DNA from: Diphasiastrum complanatum
Taxonomy: Eukaryota > Streptophyta > Lycopodiopsida > Lycopodiales > Lycopodiaceae
Length of the DNA stretch: 64,000 nt
Assembly: GCA_029204225.1 (NCBI GenBank)
Contig: CM055097.1
Span: forward strand, 30,347,785-30,411,784
Direction: 5' to 3'
The translations under genes were made by a program, and so were the position numbers. Below, piece by piece: positions 1 through 13,119 of this stretch. Below the pieces are notes generated by a model. It did no database searches, was not told the origin of the DNA, and saw nothing but the letters and a program-made list of their open reading frames with translations. Position 1 is the first letter of the stretch; every line of letters starts with the position of its first letter.

Positions 1-34
1 GGTTGCCATACCTTTGTTTTATTGTCACCAACAC

Positions 35-39
<5 letters not shown>

Positions 40-125
<86 letters not shown>
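40..125. repeat. (CT)n microsatellite, about 43 units
   Basis: An uninterrupted TC/CT run of about 86 bp. Open frames through it encode only alternating Ser-Leu or Glu-Arg and are not genes. Confidence 0.97.
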
Positions 126-1030
<905 letters not shown>

Positions 1031-1162
1031 CACACACACCCCTCATCGGCAGCCCGCCATCGGCGGGCACACTTCGGCCACGTACACACACATACATCGA
1101 CCATCGACTTTCCTCCTAAACCATCGTAGAGCTCGTCGTCAATAATAAACACACTTTACTAG

Positions 1163-1166
1163 TATA

Positions 1167-1203
<37 letters not shown>
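1163..1203. repeat. (TA)n microsatellite
   Basis: A TA dinucleotide run of about 40 bp with one TGTA interruption near its start. Confidence 0.9.
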
Positions 1204-1206
<3 letters not shown>

Positions 1207-1455
1207 TTGTTACACTTTTGTATGCAAAAGTGAGGAGACCTATGCATCCTCCTCCCTCACCCATGCATACACTTTTTTTAAACTAGAAACGGTGGGGAGG
1301 AGGAGGTGTATGGGAAAAAGGATGCATGGCCCTCCTCCCCATGCATGCATATTGGCATCTCCCTTGGCCCCACCTCCCCAATTTCAAACGTCTCTCTCGC
1401 TCTCTCCATCACTCACTCTATTTGTTTCTCTCTCACAAAGCTCTCTCCTTCTCCT

Positions 1456-2412
<957 letters not shown>

Positions 2413-2427
2413 TTGGCGCTGTTGCAG
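2413..2427 (+). promoter_or_regulatory. tRNA-Asp-type primer binding site (degenerate)
   Basis: TTGGCGCTGTTGC follows ...CTTCCAACA. Plant Athila/Tat-type gypsy elements commonly carry TTGGCGCCGTTGCC just inside the 5' LTR. This copy has one internal mismatch and loses the match after about 13 bases. Orientation is plus. Confidence 0.5.
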
Positions 2428-3165
2428 CTTTTTAAGATTTTTTCTACCTAGCTTTCTTTTCCTTTCGTGTTTTCGCTTTCATGTTTGTGTGTATGCTTGC
2501 TTGCTTTTTACCTTCACACCATAGCACAAGACTTCTCTCCAGGTCCTCAACGAGCTGCGGAGCAACCTATCAAGCCGGGGAGAAACAACAAAAGTGTCAA
2601 CTTGGGCATTTTCTTTGAAAGAAGTGACCCAAGTGACATTTTTATTTCCCAACCAAACAGGTATATCAAAATTCGTTGGTCTGCTTGCAGCCATAACAGA
2701 CACTGATCTTCCATTCTACCACCTCCACAAATTTTGACCCTGCTTAGATTCTCTAAAAACACCCTGATATACTGTCAAAATCCATTGGTTTTCAACCAAA
2801 TCTTGGTCTTAGAATTCACAGGCTTCACTGAGGCTAGATCTATCAAAGATCAATCCTACAACAGCTCCACAAATTCTATCTCAGAGATTTTGCCTGTTTT
2901 ATATCAGAAAATCACTTTTTTCACTATTTCCCTTGTATATCAGCAAAAACTCAGTATCAAAAATCGCCAGTCATACCATGAAATCGCCCATAGTGAGCAC
3001 GATTTCTTTGTACCCTCTGTGAATTCTATCCCTAAAACGTCAAAAATTAATATTTTGACAGAAAGCATGCGTTGTCAGAATTCGCGAGTACTACAATTGG
3101 CTTCATCTGACTGTCCACGATTTCTAGGCCTGTCCACGAATTCTATTACTGCAAAAAAGTTCAGT
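2428..3165 (+). mobile_element. Leader/internal remnant of the older gypsy element
   Basis: Non-coding sequence between the primer site and the chromovirus inserted at 3171. No domain is recognisable in any frame. It is assigned to the older element only because the primer site is upstream and a gypsy RT relic in the same orientation resumes to the right of the insertion, at about 10.0 kb. Confidence 0.35.
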
Positions 3166-3170
3166 TTTTA
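3166..3170. repeat. Target-site duplication TTTTA (left)
   Basis: Five bases immediately left of the left LTR, identical to the five immediately right of the right LTR (9917-9921). A 5-bp duplication is the norm for gypsy integrases. Confidence 0.85.
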
Positions 3171-4248
3171 TTTTACAAGTAGAGGTGAGGAAGTCCTCCA
3201 AATCCAAGGTAGAGCCTCCAAATGTCCTCCAAGCAACCAGCAAGCTTTAAGAGGCTCCCCAACTCCAAGCTAGGATGCCTCCACCTGCAAGTAAGGATCT
3301 GCAAGCCTCCAAGGATCTCTCCTCCACCTGTGTCCCTACTCTTTAAAAACAAAGATAGATAACAAGCTGGCCTCAAGTATTCACCACCCAACCATAGCTA
3401 GATCCAAGCTCCAAGCAAGACCTATCTAGCACCCCCTTGCTAACCATAAACAAATCACAAGCATACCACAACACTCCATAACATTCTCAAGATCCAAACC
3501 CTACTTATGTCCCATACCATAAGCAAGATCCAAACCTTAAGCATACTACCACAAGAGAGCACTCTACACACTAGTAGCAACACTAGAGCATAAGCAAAGC
3601 AAACAAGAGAGATCTCCCCCCCCCAATGGGCGCCCTACTACCCTCATATAGATGGCCCATGGACCCCTCCAATGCACTATGAAGTTCCATGCTCATCCAA
3701 TGAGAGAGAGAGAAGCCTAGGGGAGTTAAAGAATCTCCAAGAGCCTCCATAGGCTTATGGAATGTCAAGAGATTCCTTCCATAACCTATGACTCTTTGAA
3801 TGCCTTTCTTGTGGGAGTTGAGAACTCAATGGACACTTTAGAAGGGCGCCCTCCTACTAGGTCCCATTGCCCAAGTTGTGCAAGTATCCTTTGGTCCTAG
3901 ACCAATAAAGTGATATGGTTCAAGGTTGAGGCCCAAGGTTTAGAAAATAGTCATCCAATGACTTTCTAACACCTCTCTAGGTTCCATACCTCCATCCAAG
4001 GCATAGACACCTACCTGCCCTTAACCAATGACACTAGTACCTTAATCTAAGACACCTATCCTTAATATTAAGGGTACCCCTTATCCAAGGGTCACGTGAC
4101 TCCATACCTCCAACTAAGGTATAGTCACTTGCTTGTCCTTATCCAAGGGCACATGCCCTTAATCCTAAGGGTACCTTGCCATTTAGCCCCCAGCACTAAA
4201 TGGACTATTAGGGGTCTGAAGTACTGCTAGTTACATAGGTATGTAACA
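3171..4248 (-). repeat. 3' LTR of the chromovirus
   Basis: A 1078-bp copy, near-identical to 8839-9916 at a constant offset of 5668. In element orientation it starts TGTTACATACC and ends ...CTTGTAAAA, so the usual terminal CA is not kept at the 3' end. It contains a C homopolymer near 3616. Open frames inside it appear in the same place in the other LTR and are chance frames. Confidence 0.93.
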
Positions 4249-4260
4249 TTCCTTCCCCCT
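4249..4260 (-). promoter_or_regulatory. Polypurine tract of the chromovirus
   Basis: On the minus strand AGGGGGAAGGAA lies directly against the 3' LTR start TGTTACAT. This is the position and composition of the plus-strand primer of an LTR retrotransposon. Confidence 0.85.
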
Positions 4261-4262
4261 AA

Positions 4263-5480
4263 ACTTAAATTTTTTCTTATAGGAAAAAATTCTGAGAAAT
4301 CTTCTGGAGATCAGCCTCCTTTTCCCAGGTATCCTCCTCTTCTGATTTGCCCCTCCACCTGACTAAAAATTTCCGAAGCACTCTACTCCGTAGAGTTCTC
4401 TACCGGCTAGTCCACTCACGGACTCATCACGAAGAAGTTCCACTAGATCTTCCACAGGGATCAGGGTCTCCCCAACCCCCAACAAGGCTTTCAACTTACA
4501 AACTTGGAAAATAAGATAAATTCCAACGTTAGCTGGAAGGTCTAGTTTGTATGCGACCTTGTTTATCACTTGGATAACCTTAAAAGGACAGCAATACCTA
4601 GGCGCCAACTTTGCACACTTAATAGTTTTCAAGCCCCTAGAGTGACTAGGGACTCTCAAAAACACCCAGTCGTTGACCATGAATATCTTGTGCTTCCGAG
4701 ATAGATCAGCATAGTGCCTTGCCTTGTCCTGGGCACTTCTTATGCTATCTTTAGCCAACTGTAACATCTCTTGCATATCTGCAAGGAAATCAGCTGCGGC
4801 TTGCACCCGTAGGTTTTTCATGCCAACACTAATTGGTGATCGAGGTTGAAAACCATACATAAGCATGAAAGGGCTGAATCCGATATTATATGCAAATTCC
4901 ACCAATGGAAGGTACTGTTCCCAATCAGACTGCCGACGACCCACATATGCTCGAAGCATATCCTCCATCGTCTGATTGGTCCTTTCCGTTTGACCGTCTG
5001 CTTCTGGATGATCTGTAGAACTCAAACTTAAAGTTGTTTCCAACTTTTCAAATACTGCTTGCCAAAAATTCCCAGTGAATTTTGGGTCATGGTCACTGAC
5101 AATATCGCAAGGCAGCCTGTACAGTCAAAAAAGCTTCTCAACAAACAGTTGAGCTAGTTCTAAAGCTTTAACAGTAGTTTTCGTTGGGATAAATTGAGCA
5201 AATTTCGTAAGTATGTCAACAGTGACCCAAACCGAATCGTGGTCCTTCCCTGTACGTGGAAGCCCAACCACAAAATCCATATATATACCATCCCACTTTC
5301 CAGTAGGAATATCTAAAGGATGTAATAGGCCACTGGCTTTTAGCCTCTCTGCTTTATTTAACCGGCACTTAGTACATCTAAGTACATAGGCCTCTACCTG
5401 ACTTTTCATCTTAGGCCACCAAAATTGCCTTCGAACTAAGTCAAGTGTTCTTTGTATACCCGGATGTCCTGCTCATGGAC
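4263..5480 (-). pseudogene. Chromovirus integrase with C-terminal chromodomain (broken)
   Basis: In element order: remains of the HHCC zinc-binding region (...AGHPG... then CTKC near 5360-5460, with one stop), the first catalytic Asp region (MDFVVGLP), then after a gap the conserved HPEADGQTERTNQ segment with the catalytic Glu, and a C-terminal domain with FLRVP. The main frame stops at 4363. In another frame the next codons give FLVRWRGKSEEEDTWE, a chromodomain signature, followed by a stop just before the PPT. The integrase would insert element cDNA and the chromodomain would bias it to methylated-histone chromatin. Several frameshifts or stops make this copy non-functional. Confidence 0.85.
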
Positions 5481-5565
5481 TATCATGACACTCATGCAAG
5501 ATTTGGGCCCTTACAGTGTCATTCTCCGGTACACACACCTTTCCTTTACGAAACAAAATCCTGTT

Positions 5566-6872
5566 TCAAATTAGGAAATCCGTTTCAGTCTTTCCCTGAT
5601 TCGAGGAATCTTGTAAACCTGAATCGACCCCCAAAAGTACTTGTTGCCAATACTTTCCAAAAAAAGGATCGGAATTATATAGTTCTTGAAGAGACATAAA
5701 CAGCTCCGGTTCTATAACAGTAAAGCACAACTGATTAATAACCGGTAACCAACTCAAAGCATCCGCTAGAGTATTTTGACTTCCTTTACAATAACGTATA
5801 GAAAAGTCAAAGATTTGCATCAGCTCAGCCCATCTAGCTTGCCTCCCCTTTAAATCTGTAGCATCATAGAAATATCGAAGAGTCTGATGATCCGTCAAAA
5901 CTTCAAATCTGTCTCCATACAAATAATGTCATCAAATTTTCAAGGAATGAATAATTGCAAACAGTTCCTTCTCATAGGTACAATACCTAGACTGAGCAGG
6001 ATTGAGTTTCATGCTTTCATAACCCACAGGATGTCCATCCGGCATCAAAACAACTCCAATAGCATAATCACTGGCATTGGTTCTAACCATAAAAGTCTTA
6101 TTAGGATCGCCAATGATTAGTATTGGTGCCAAAGTGACACTTTTGTTAAGCAACTCAGAAACAATTATTCATATCCTCCATCCACACCACTAGTGGACTC
6201 TTAGCCCTCCGGCTTAGCTCCCTATAGCCTTTCAAGGCCTGGGTAAGGGAAATGCCAATCGAACAAATTGGGGAATATGCCGACGGAAAAATCCCACAAA
6301 CCCCAAGAAAGACTTGATTTCTCGAACTGTGGTGAGAATAGGCCAATCAATAACCCTCTGGAGACGATCGGCCTCAATCTCCACTCCCCGTTCGAAAATC
6401 TTATGCCCCAAGTAGGACAATTCCTTCGCAAAAAAAAGTCATACATAGACTCTTTGGCAAAGAGCTTTTCCCTTCTTAGGATGTGCCAAACAATCCTAAG
6501 ATGCTCTTTATGTTCCGCCAAAGTCTTACTGAACACTAGGATATCATCTAAGAATACCACTATGAATCTTTCCAAATATGGCCTGATTAAATCGTTCATC
6601 ATCTATTGGAAAGTTGTCGGTGCATTGGTCAAACCAAAAGACAACACCAAAAATTCGTAGTGACCAAAGCGAGTTCAAAACCCGATTTTTGGTATATCTT
6701 TTGCCTTAATGCGTATCTGATGGAAGCCCAATCTTAGATCTATCTTGGTAAAGTACCCAGCACCACCAAGATAGTCTATTAGATCATCCATCTGTGACAC
6801 TGGATATCTATTCTTAACGGTTACCTTGTTCAATTTCTTTACTTTTAATGCACTTAAGGTCATTAGGTCCAA
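5566..6872 (-). pseudogene. Chromovirus reverse transcriptase / RNase H (5'-truncated, frameshifted)
   Basis: RT begins mid-domain with NRYPVSQMDDLIDYLGGAGY and FTKIDLRLGFHQIRI. It continues with the active-site motif FLDDILVFS, the connection segment (MSYLGHKIF, IKSFLGFVGFFRRHIPQF) and RNase H (NASDYAIGVVLMPDG, then the YGDRFEVLTDHQTLRYF segment). The segments lie in at least three frames. The palm motifs before NRYP are absent. The catalytic Asp pair is still present, so loss of function comes from frameshifts and the 5' deletion, not from active-site change. Confidence 0.88.
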
Positions 6873-7806
6873 AGACTAAAGAACTAAGGACAAAATACAT
6901 CCATCTCATTACTTCGAGATAGATTACCTGAGGTAGAAGCTGGCTATTTGATGCAATCTCGTGCAAGGTGACCCTCTTCTTACGAGCTTCAGCTTTATCA
7001 CTGCCACCTTGATAATGTTTAAAGTTTTTCTTGGTTTTCTTAGGATTGTTGGAATTGGGATGTGTTTTACTAACAGCTTCCCTATCCTTTCTTTTAAATT
7101 GAAAACATTTTTTCTGCTCATTAGGCTGTTGACCCCTAGGTGGCTTAGGTGTGTCATCAAAGTATTTTGCAGCCCTAATAGCATCTTCTAGGGTTTTTGG
7201 ATGGTTTCTACAAACATCCACTTGATAATCTTTTGGTAACCCATCAATAAACATTAATATTTGTACCTTAGGCGGAATATCACTAAAGTGGATTCAGGTA
7301 CTCATGAAAATCTTGAATAAACTGTTCCAAACCTTTATTCATGGTTAGATGACTTAACTTTTGGAAGTGTTCATAGTCATCTAAAAGTGGCAGAAAATAA
7401 TCCCTAAAATGCTTGCAAAAATCATCCCAAGTACAAGGTTGATTGCACTTTGCAACTAAGTCATCCCACCAAACTAAGGCTCTTCCTTCAAGGAACATGG
7501 TGACAGTGGATAACTTTTCAGATTCAGGGAATTGGTTCATGGCAAAGTATTTGTTCCAAACATTCAGCCAAGAACTTACCACTTGTAAGTTCCTATCTTT
7601 CTTCTCCCCCTTAAACACTTTTACGGGAGGTGGAACTACATGCTTCTTCTGATTGGCTAACCTACACTCTAAGTCTTGGTTTCTTTGATTAGTTTCAGAA
7701 GCTGCTTATTAGTGGTTTGAATTTGTTGGTATAAAAGTTCAAGAGCTTGTGCCACATTGGATGGGTTTGATAGATCAAATGTTGGGTTTTCATTGGTTTG
7801 ATCCAT
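6814..7806 (-). pseudogene. Chromovirus Gag (broken)
   Basis: A start giving MDQTNENPTFDLSNP lies at 7806 in element orientation. After frame changes the capsid-type Retrotrans_gag segment follows (WLNVWNKYFAMNQFPESEK, FLEGRALVWWDDLV, WDDFCKHFRDYFLP), then a basic tail (PKKTKKNFKHYQGG). No CCHC zinc knuckle is seen before RT sequence begins, so its nucleic-acid-binding C-terminus is deleted. Gag would form the virus-like particle in the cytoplasm. Confidence 0.8.
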
Positions 7807-8825
7807 TGGGGTTGCTTGTGTGTTTTCCTATTATGCAAATACAACAATAAGTGCTCAAATTAGAATGATAGAAATGCTTCAATTGTTACATCCAATGCAA
7901 ATAAAAAGCATTTACTTCTATTCATTCAATCTTTTTGTTTGTAAGCTCAATCCAAGCCTACTATTTGCAAGCTCAATTCAAGCTTAAGAGGAAAACAACA
8001 ACAAGCTACATTTGCCTTAATCAAAAGCAAAAATGAAAAGCAAAACTTTATGTAAACTTCAATTAACTAATCCAAGCTAATCTTTACATAAAGTTCCCAT
8101 TCTCATTCCAATTCCATTTGTCATTTCAAAAGCAACCAAAGTTTTCACATTTCTCACTATTCTAGATTTCCAAAACCAAGAAACTAGTGTCTAGAAATGG
8201 ATAACTAATGAAGCTTTATGAAAATTTCAATTTTCAAATTTACAGGTCTGAAAATCAAAACTTCAAAATGACAAAAAACAGAATTTCAAAACTTGTTTTA
8301 TGCACAAAGTTACACTACCATTCCCTTCCTACATTGCCATCTTCATGAAACTAGGAGATAGAAGGTGTAACTAATAAAGTTTGAATAAAAACTTTACTTT
8401 TTAGATCTGATTTTCAGATTTACAAGTCTGAAAACAGAACTTCAAAATGAAAATCAGAACTTCAAACACTTCATTTATACAAAAAAAACACTAGTTTTGA
8501 TCAAAACACATAGCTAGAATCAATCTTTTTGCCAAAAAAAGTTTGTGTATGTAGAGGGAGACTTCCTCTACCCATCCCACAAATCTTTTTTCAGAACTTA
8601 AAAAAACCCAAAGCCCACTTTGAAACTTCTCTAACATGATAAAAAATCAGCCCTTAATCAATTCTATAAGCATCACTTCTCTCTTCCAAAGAGAACTAGA
8701 TTCATTGGGTACTTCAACTACAAGCTTCCTACAACTAGAAAAGCTTATAATCTTCTCCCAAAATTTTTTGTTGGTGAACTTAATAGAACTTGAAGAAGGT
8801 TAGAAAGGCTATTATCCTTTGTCTA
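7807..8825 (-). other. Untranslated leader of the chromovirus
   Basis: About 1 kb between the PBS and gag with no supported ORF. It is A/T-rich with several near-repeats of the form AATCTGAAAA and AAAACTTCA. A long leader is common in this group; nothing else is recognised here. Confidence 0.6.
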
Positions 8826-8837
8826 GCTCTGATACCA
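8826..8837 (-). promoter_or_regulatory. tRNA-iMet primer binding site
   Basis: On the minus strand TGGTATCAGAGC, complementary to the 3' end of plant initiator tRNA-Met, one base inside the 5' LTR. It fixes the element's orientation as minus. Confidence 0.93.
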
Positions 8838-8838
8838 C

Positions 8839-9916
8839 TTTTACAAGTAGAGGTGAGGAAGTCCTCCAAATCCAAGGTAGAGCCTCCAAATGTCATCCAA
8901 GCAACCTGCAAGCTTCAAGATGCTTCCCAACTCCAAGCTAGGATGCCTCCACTTGCAAGTAAGGATCTGCAAGCCTCCAAGGATCTCTCCTCCACCTGTG
9001 TCCCTACTCTTTAAAAACAAAGATAGATAACAAGCTGGCCTCAAGTATTCACCACCCAACCATAGCTAGATCCAAGCTCCAAGCAAGACCTATCTAGCAC
9101 CCCCTTGCAAACCATAAACAAATCACAAGCATACCACAACACTCCATAGCATTCTCAAGATCCAAACCCTACTTGTGTCCCATACCATAAGCAAGATCCA
9201 AACCTTAAGCATACCACCACAAGAAAGCACTCTACACACTAGTAGCAACACTAGAGCATAAGCAAAGCAAACAAGAGAGATCTCTCCCCCCCAATGGGTG
9301 CCCTACTACCCTCATATAGATGGCCCATGGACCCCTCCAATGCACTATGAAGTTCCATGCTCATCCAATGAGAGAGAGAGAAGCCTAGGGGAGCTAAAGA
9401 ATCTCCAAGAGCCTCCATAGGCTTATGGAATGTCAAGAGATTCCTTCCATAGCCTATGACTCTTTGAATGCCTTTCTTGTGGGAGTTGGGAACTCAATGG
9501 ACACTTTAGAAGGGCGCCCTCCAACTAGGTCCCATTGCCCAAGTTGTGCAAGTATACTTTGGTCCTAGACCAATAAAGTGATATGGTTCAAGGTTGAGGC
9601 CCAAAGTTTAGAAAGCAGTCATCCAATGACTTTCTAACACCTCTCTAGATTCCATACCTCCATCCAAGGCATAGACACCTACCTGCCCTTAACCAAGGAC
9701 ACTAGTACCTTAATCTAAGGCACCTAGCTTTAATAATAAGGGTACCCCTTATCCAAGGGTCACGTGACTCCATACCTCCAACTAAGGTATAGTCACTTGC
9801 CTGTCCTTATCCAAGGGCACATACCCTTAATCCTAAGGGTACCTTGCCATTTAGCCCCCAACACTAAATGGACTATTAGGGGTCTGAAGTACTACTAGTT
9901 ACATAGGTATGTAACA
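8839..9916 (-). repeat. 5' LTR of the chromovirus
   Basis: A 1078-bp partner of 3171-4248 with only scattered substitutions, for example near 8897, 8909, 9294 and 9725. It would hold the promoter of the element. The right end, GTAACA, abuts the TTTTA duplication. Confidence 0.93.
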
Positions 9917-9921
9917 TTTTA
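9917..9921. repeat. Target-site duplication TTTTA (right)
   Basis: Matches 3166-3170 and marks the right edge of the chromovirus insertion. Confidence 0.85.
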
Positions 9922-9998
9922 TCTAAAATCTTCCATTCTGTAAAAAAATTGTCCTTTTTGACTTTTTGGCCAAGTACAATACTGCCCTAATCATCACC

Positions 9999-10790
9999 AG
10001 GAGAACTTGAAAAGATTGTTCAAATTAGAGCGCAACTTACTCCCGAACAAATTCAAGCATTAAGAAAGTTATTGATCAAGGATCAAGATTGTTTTGCTTG
10101 AACATACAAGGATCTAAAAGAAATACCTACATCGGTTATTGAGTATACGATTTCTCTATACTTGATGCAGTTTCAAAGGTCACAAAATTTTATCGTTGTA
10201 ATCCAAATGTTACTGAACTTTTAAAGAAAGAGCTATAGAGATTACTTGAAGTTGATTTTATTTACGAAATCGAACATATCAAATGGGTTTTGCCAATTGT
10301 CATTGTTTCTAAGAAGAGAAGAAATTTGTGAACTTGTGTGAATCTCAAAGCTTTGAACAAAGTGACACAAAAGGATCACTTTTCGTTACCCTTTACTTAA
10401 AGCATAATGGACCGTCTTGCTGGAACGGAAGCCTATAGTTTTTTGGATGGATTTAGTGGTTACAACTAAGTCAAAATCGCTGCAAATCGTCAAAAAATAG
10501 CTTTTGCAATAGAATGGGGAACTTATGCTTATAAAGTTCTGTCGTTTGGACTTTTAATGCACCTAGTTCATTTCAAAGAGTCATGATGTTAGCCTTCAAA
10601 GAATATTTGCAAAAATTCCTTGAAATCTACTTGGATGATCTCGGAGTCCAAAGTGCTGATACAGACACTTGGATTATTTGAAAAAAGTGTTTGAATGTTG
10701 TCGCAATTACCAAATCGCCTTAAATCCAGAAAGTGTCAAATTTGGGTACTCATGGAGTTGTCCTTGGCACTTCAGAGATTTTCCAGATAT
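9999..10790 (+). pseudogene. Gypsy reverse transcriptase relic
   Basis: Stop-ridden plus-strand frames give ALRKLLIKDQDCFA, then FYRCNPN-like, KVTQKDHFSLP-like and EIYLDDLGVQ, an RT active site with the Asp pair. It matches the minus-strand RT at 51.8-52.9 kb nearly segment by segment, so both are from one gypsy family. This copy is older: it has in-frame stops (after DCFA, and in the ELLKKEL region) and frameshifts. It is probably the continuation of the element whose primer site is at 2413. Confidence 0.8.
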
Positions 10791-10866
10791 GTTATTTACT
10801 CATGAGAAATAGAGTTCGTTTGTAGCTGAGTTGCAAGATTCTCAGTGAGTTATGTGAGTAGCATAT

Positions 10867-11600
10867 GTGGATTATGGATATCTGCCAGTCTATAGCCTAT
10901 GTTTATGTATAGGACTAGCACTTCATTGTGCGAAGACAAATGTAAGTAATGATCTTTTGGGAGAAGTATCATCTTGTACTAGTGCTAAAGAGGATTGGGA
11001 TTCTTTAAAATTAATCTATGGATCAAGCTGCACACTTCTAGAGTCCTCATGTTTAGAAACCAAATCTTGCAAAAGAATGAGAAGAAGTGAGGAGAGTGCA
11101 CAAGATTATGTGCTTAGAATCAAGTCTCTAAATAGAGAGTTGGCTTCCATTGGAGAGAAGAGTCATGATGGAGAGCTTGTTTAAATATTCCTTAATGGTC
11201 TAGGGTATGATTTCACAAATTTGGTCCAAAGTTTTGCAATCCAAGGCACTTTGTCAACTATAGAAAATCTTCATAGTGTATTAGTGGCTGACGATTGTAG
11301 GATGCTTCACACTAAAGCAAGATTGAACTCGTTGTCTTTGTAGGATGGTGATGAGAAAGCCAATGTCTCATTCAAGAGCAAATAGAAGACTAATGGAAAG
11401 AAGAAACATCCAAAGGAGGCCAAAAAAGAGGATGAAGCATCAAGCTCAAAGGGCAAGATCAAAGACATGTCAAAGTTCAAATGCTTTTTCTGTGGCAAGA
11501 AAGGACATTTTGCATCAGAATGTCTCAAGAAGAAGAAGGCACAAGAGAACAAACAAAGCAACATTGCACATCAAGAGGAGGAGGATGAAGAAGAATCATC
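10867..11600 (+). pseudogene. Copia Gag (5'-truncated)
   Basis: The UBN2/DUF4219-type capsid region starts mid-domain (AKEDWDSLKLIYGSS, then EESAQDYVLRIKSLNRELAS). A stop follows at about 11184, and after it comes ILNGLGYDF-like sequence. The zinc knuckle CFFCGKKGHFASEC (11485-11526) has perfect CX2CX4HX4C spacing and is in frame with the protease/integrase that follows. The N-terminus, leader and 5' LTR are missing. Confidence 0.82.
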
Positions 11601-12860
11601 CTTGATGGTTTCCAACTCATCACCATCATCCAAGTGCAACACAAATGATTCTTGGTGGATTGATAGTGGGGCTAGCTCCCACATGACTTTCCAAAAGGAC
11701 TATTTCTCCACTTTACTCTCTTATAATGATGTAAAAAGATCTATCTTTATAGTTAGTGATCAAGAGTGTAGAATGAGTGGTATTGGAACCATTCCATTGT
11801 ATGTTGGATCATCCAAAAGGATGAATCTTGAAAATGTCCTTTTTGGTCCTAAGTTAACCAAGAATTTCTTAAGTGTTGGCCAATTAATGGATAATTGCCT
11901 AGATGTACAATTTAAGCATGGAGTTTGTTCCATCCTTATTAGGAATGATGAATGCATAGCAAAGGGTTTTAAACAAGGTAGATTTTTTAAGCTAGATGCT
12001 AATGTTGCAATGGAGAGTGTGAATTTGGCAAAGGTGGGGATCTCTAATGTGGAGCTATGGCACAAAAGGTTGGGCCACCCCAACTTCAAAGCTATAGAAA
12101 CAATGTGTGTAAAGGAGCTTGCACTCGGCCTCCCCAAGAATTTGTCAAAGAGTGGAAAGCATTGTGAGGCTTGTAGCCTCTCAAAGGCTCATAACCTACT
12201 TTTTTCTAGATCTACATCAAGATCTAACACATTTCTTGAAATCATCCATTCAGATGTTCATAGTTTCTCACAAGAATCTAATGGTGGTGCCAAATACTAT
12301 GTAATATTCATTGATGATGATTCTAGATATTGTTGGATTTACCTCTTGTCCAGTAAATCTATGGTGTATGATTCTTTTGTGAAGTTCAAAACTCTTGTAT
12401 GAAATCAACTTAGTACCAAGATCAAGGTATTAAGAAGTGATAATGGAGGTGAATATATCTCCAATAAGTTGATTGAGTTTTGTAGTTCTAATGGCATCAA
12501 GAGGGAGTTGTTATGTCCATATACCCCTCAACAAAATGGAGTGACCAAGAGGAGAAATAGATCTCTTTGTGAGTGTGCTAAGGCCTTAAGGCTAGATGCT
12601 TCTCTACCCAAACCATTTTGGGGTGAGGCAATCACATGTGCTAATTTCTCCATTGGAGGAATCACACACCACATGAAGCTCTATTTGGAAAAAAGCCCAA
12701 TCTCAAGGATCTCAAGATTTTTGGATCCATTTGCTATGTACACCAATCCTTGGATACAAGGAATAAGGATGATGCAACCTCCATCAAAGGAAGATTTGTG
12801 GGATATGGTGAGTATAGCAAAGACTATAGAGTCTTCAATCCCATCACTAAGAAAATAATA
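11601..12860 (+). pseudogene. Copia protease and integrase (broken)
   Basis: Protease motif WWIDSGASSHMTF at about 11650-11690, with the catalytic Asp. Then the GAG-pre-integrase motif LWHKRLGHPNFKAIE, zinc-binding HCEACSLSKAH, and the integrase core with the first Asp (IIHSDVH), the second Asp (RSDNGGEY near 12435) and PQQNGV. One stop falls near 12400. Where active copia integrases have a Glu after PQQNGV (usually VAER), this copy reads VTKRRNR, so the third catalytic acid is replaced by Lys. Confidence 0.85.
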
Positions 12861-13119
12861 GTGAGTAGGGTTGTTATTTTTGCTGAAGGACATGCTTGTG
12901 AAATGAGTGATAATGCTACTAATCATCTTGATGCCAAAGACCATGCTAGGATGAACGAGGAGCTTCAAAGTGATGAATAACTTGAGGATCCATCTCAAGA
13001 TGCAAGAACTCCAAGAAAATCCACAAGAGCAAGGGCCGAGCCATTGAGGCTCACTTATGATGGCAAAGGTGATCAAAGGGAAGGCACATCATCTTTCACC
13101 TCTTACACTTTTCTACTTC

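Larger units (their letters stand above)
3171..9916 (-). mobile_element. Ty3/gypsy chromovirus, structurally complete, coding-defective
   Basis: A 6746-bp element in minus orientation. Read 5' to 3' it has an LTR (9916-8839), a tRNA-Met PBS, a long leader, gag, truncated RT, RNase H, integrase with chromodomain, a PPT and an LTR (4248-3171). Both LTRs are 1078 bp and differ at roughly 30-40 sites by eye, about 3 percent, so the insertion is fairly recent. TTTTA flanks both ends. The coding region is broken by several frameshifts and stops. Gag runs almost directly into mid-RT, so the nucleocapsid knuckle, protease and N-terminal RT are missing. It sits inside an older gypsy element. A chromodomain after integrase defines chromoviruses; the clade within them is not resolved. 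Confidence 0.92.

Noticed and set aside
3173-3391. A 72-residue frame repeated almost exactly at 8841-9059
   Set aside because: It lies in the two LTRs of the chromovirus; duplication explains the conservation and no start context or family supports it.
8826-8837. tRNA-like match
   Set aside because: Only the 12-base primer site complementary to tRNA-iMet is present; no cloverleaf can be drawn around this or the other PBS copies.
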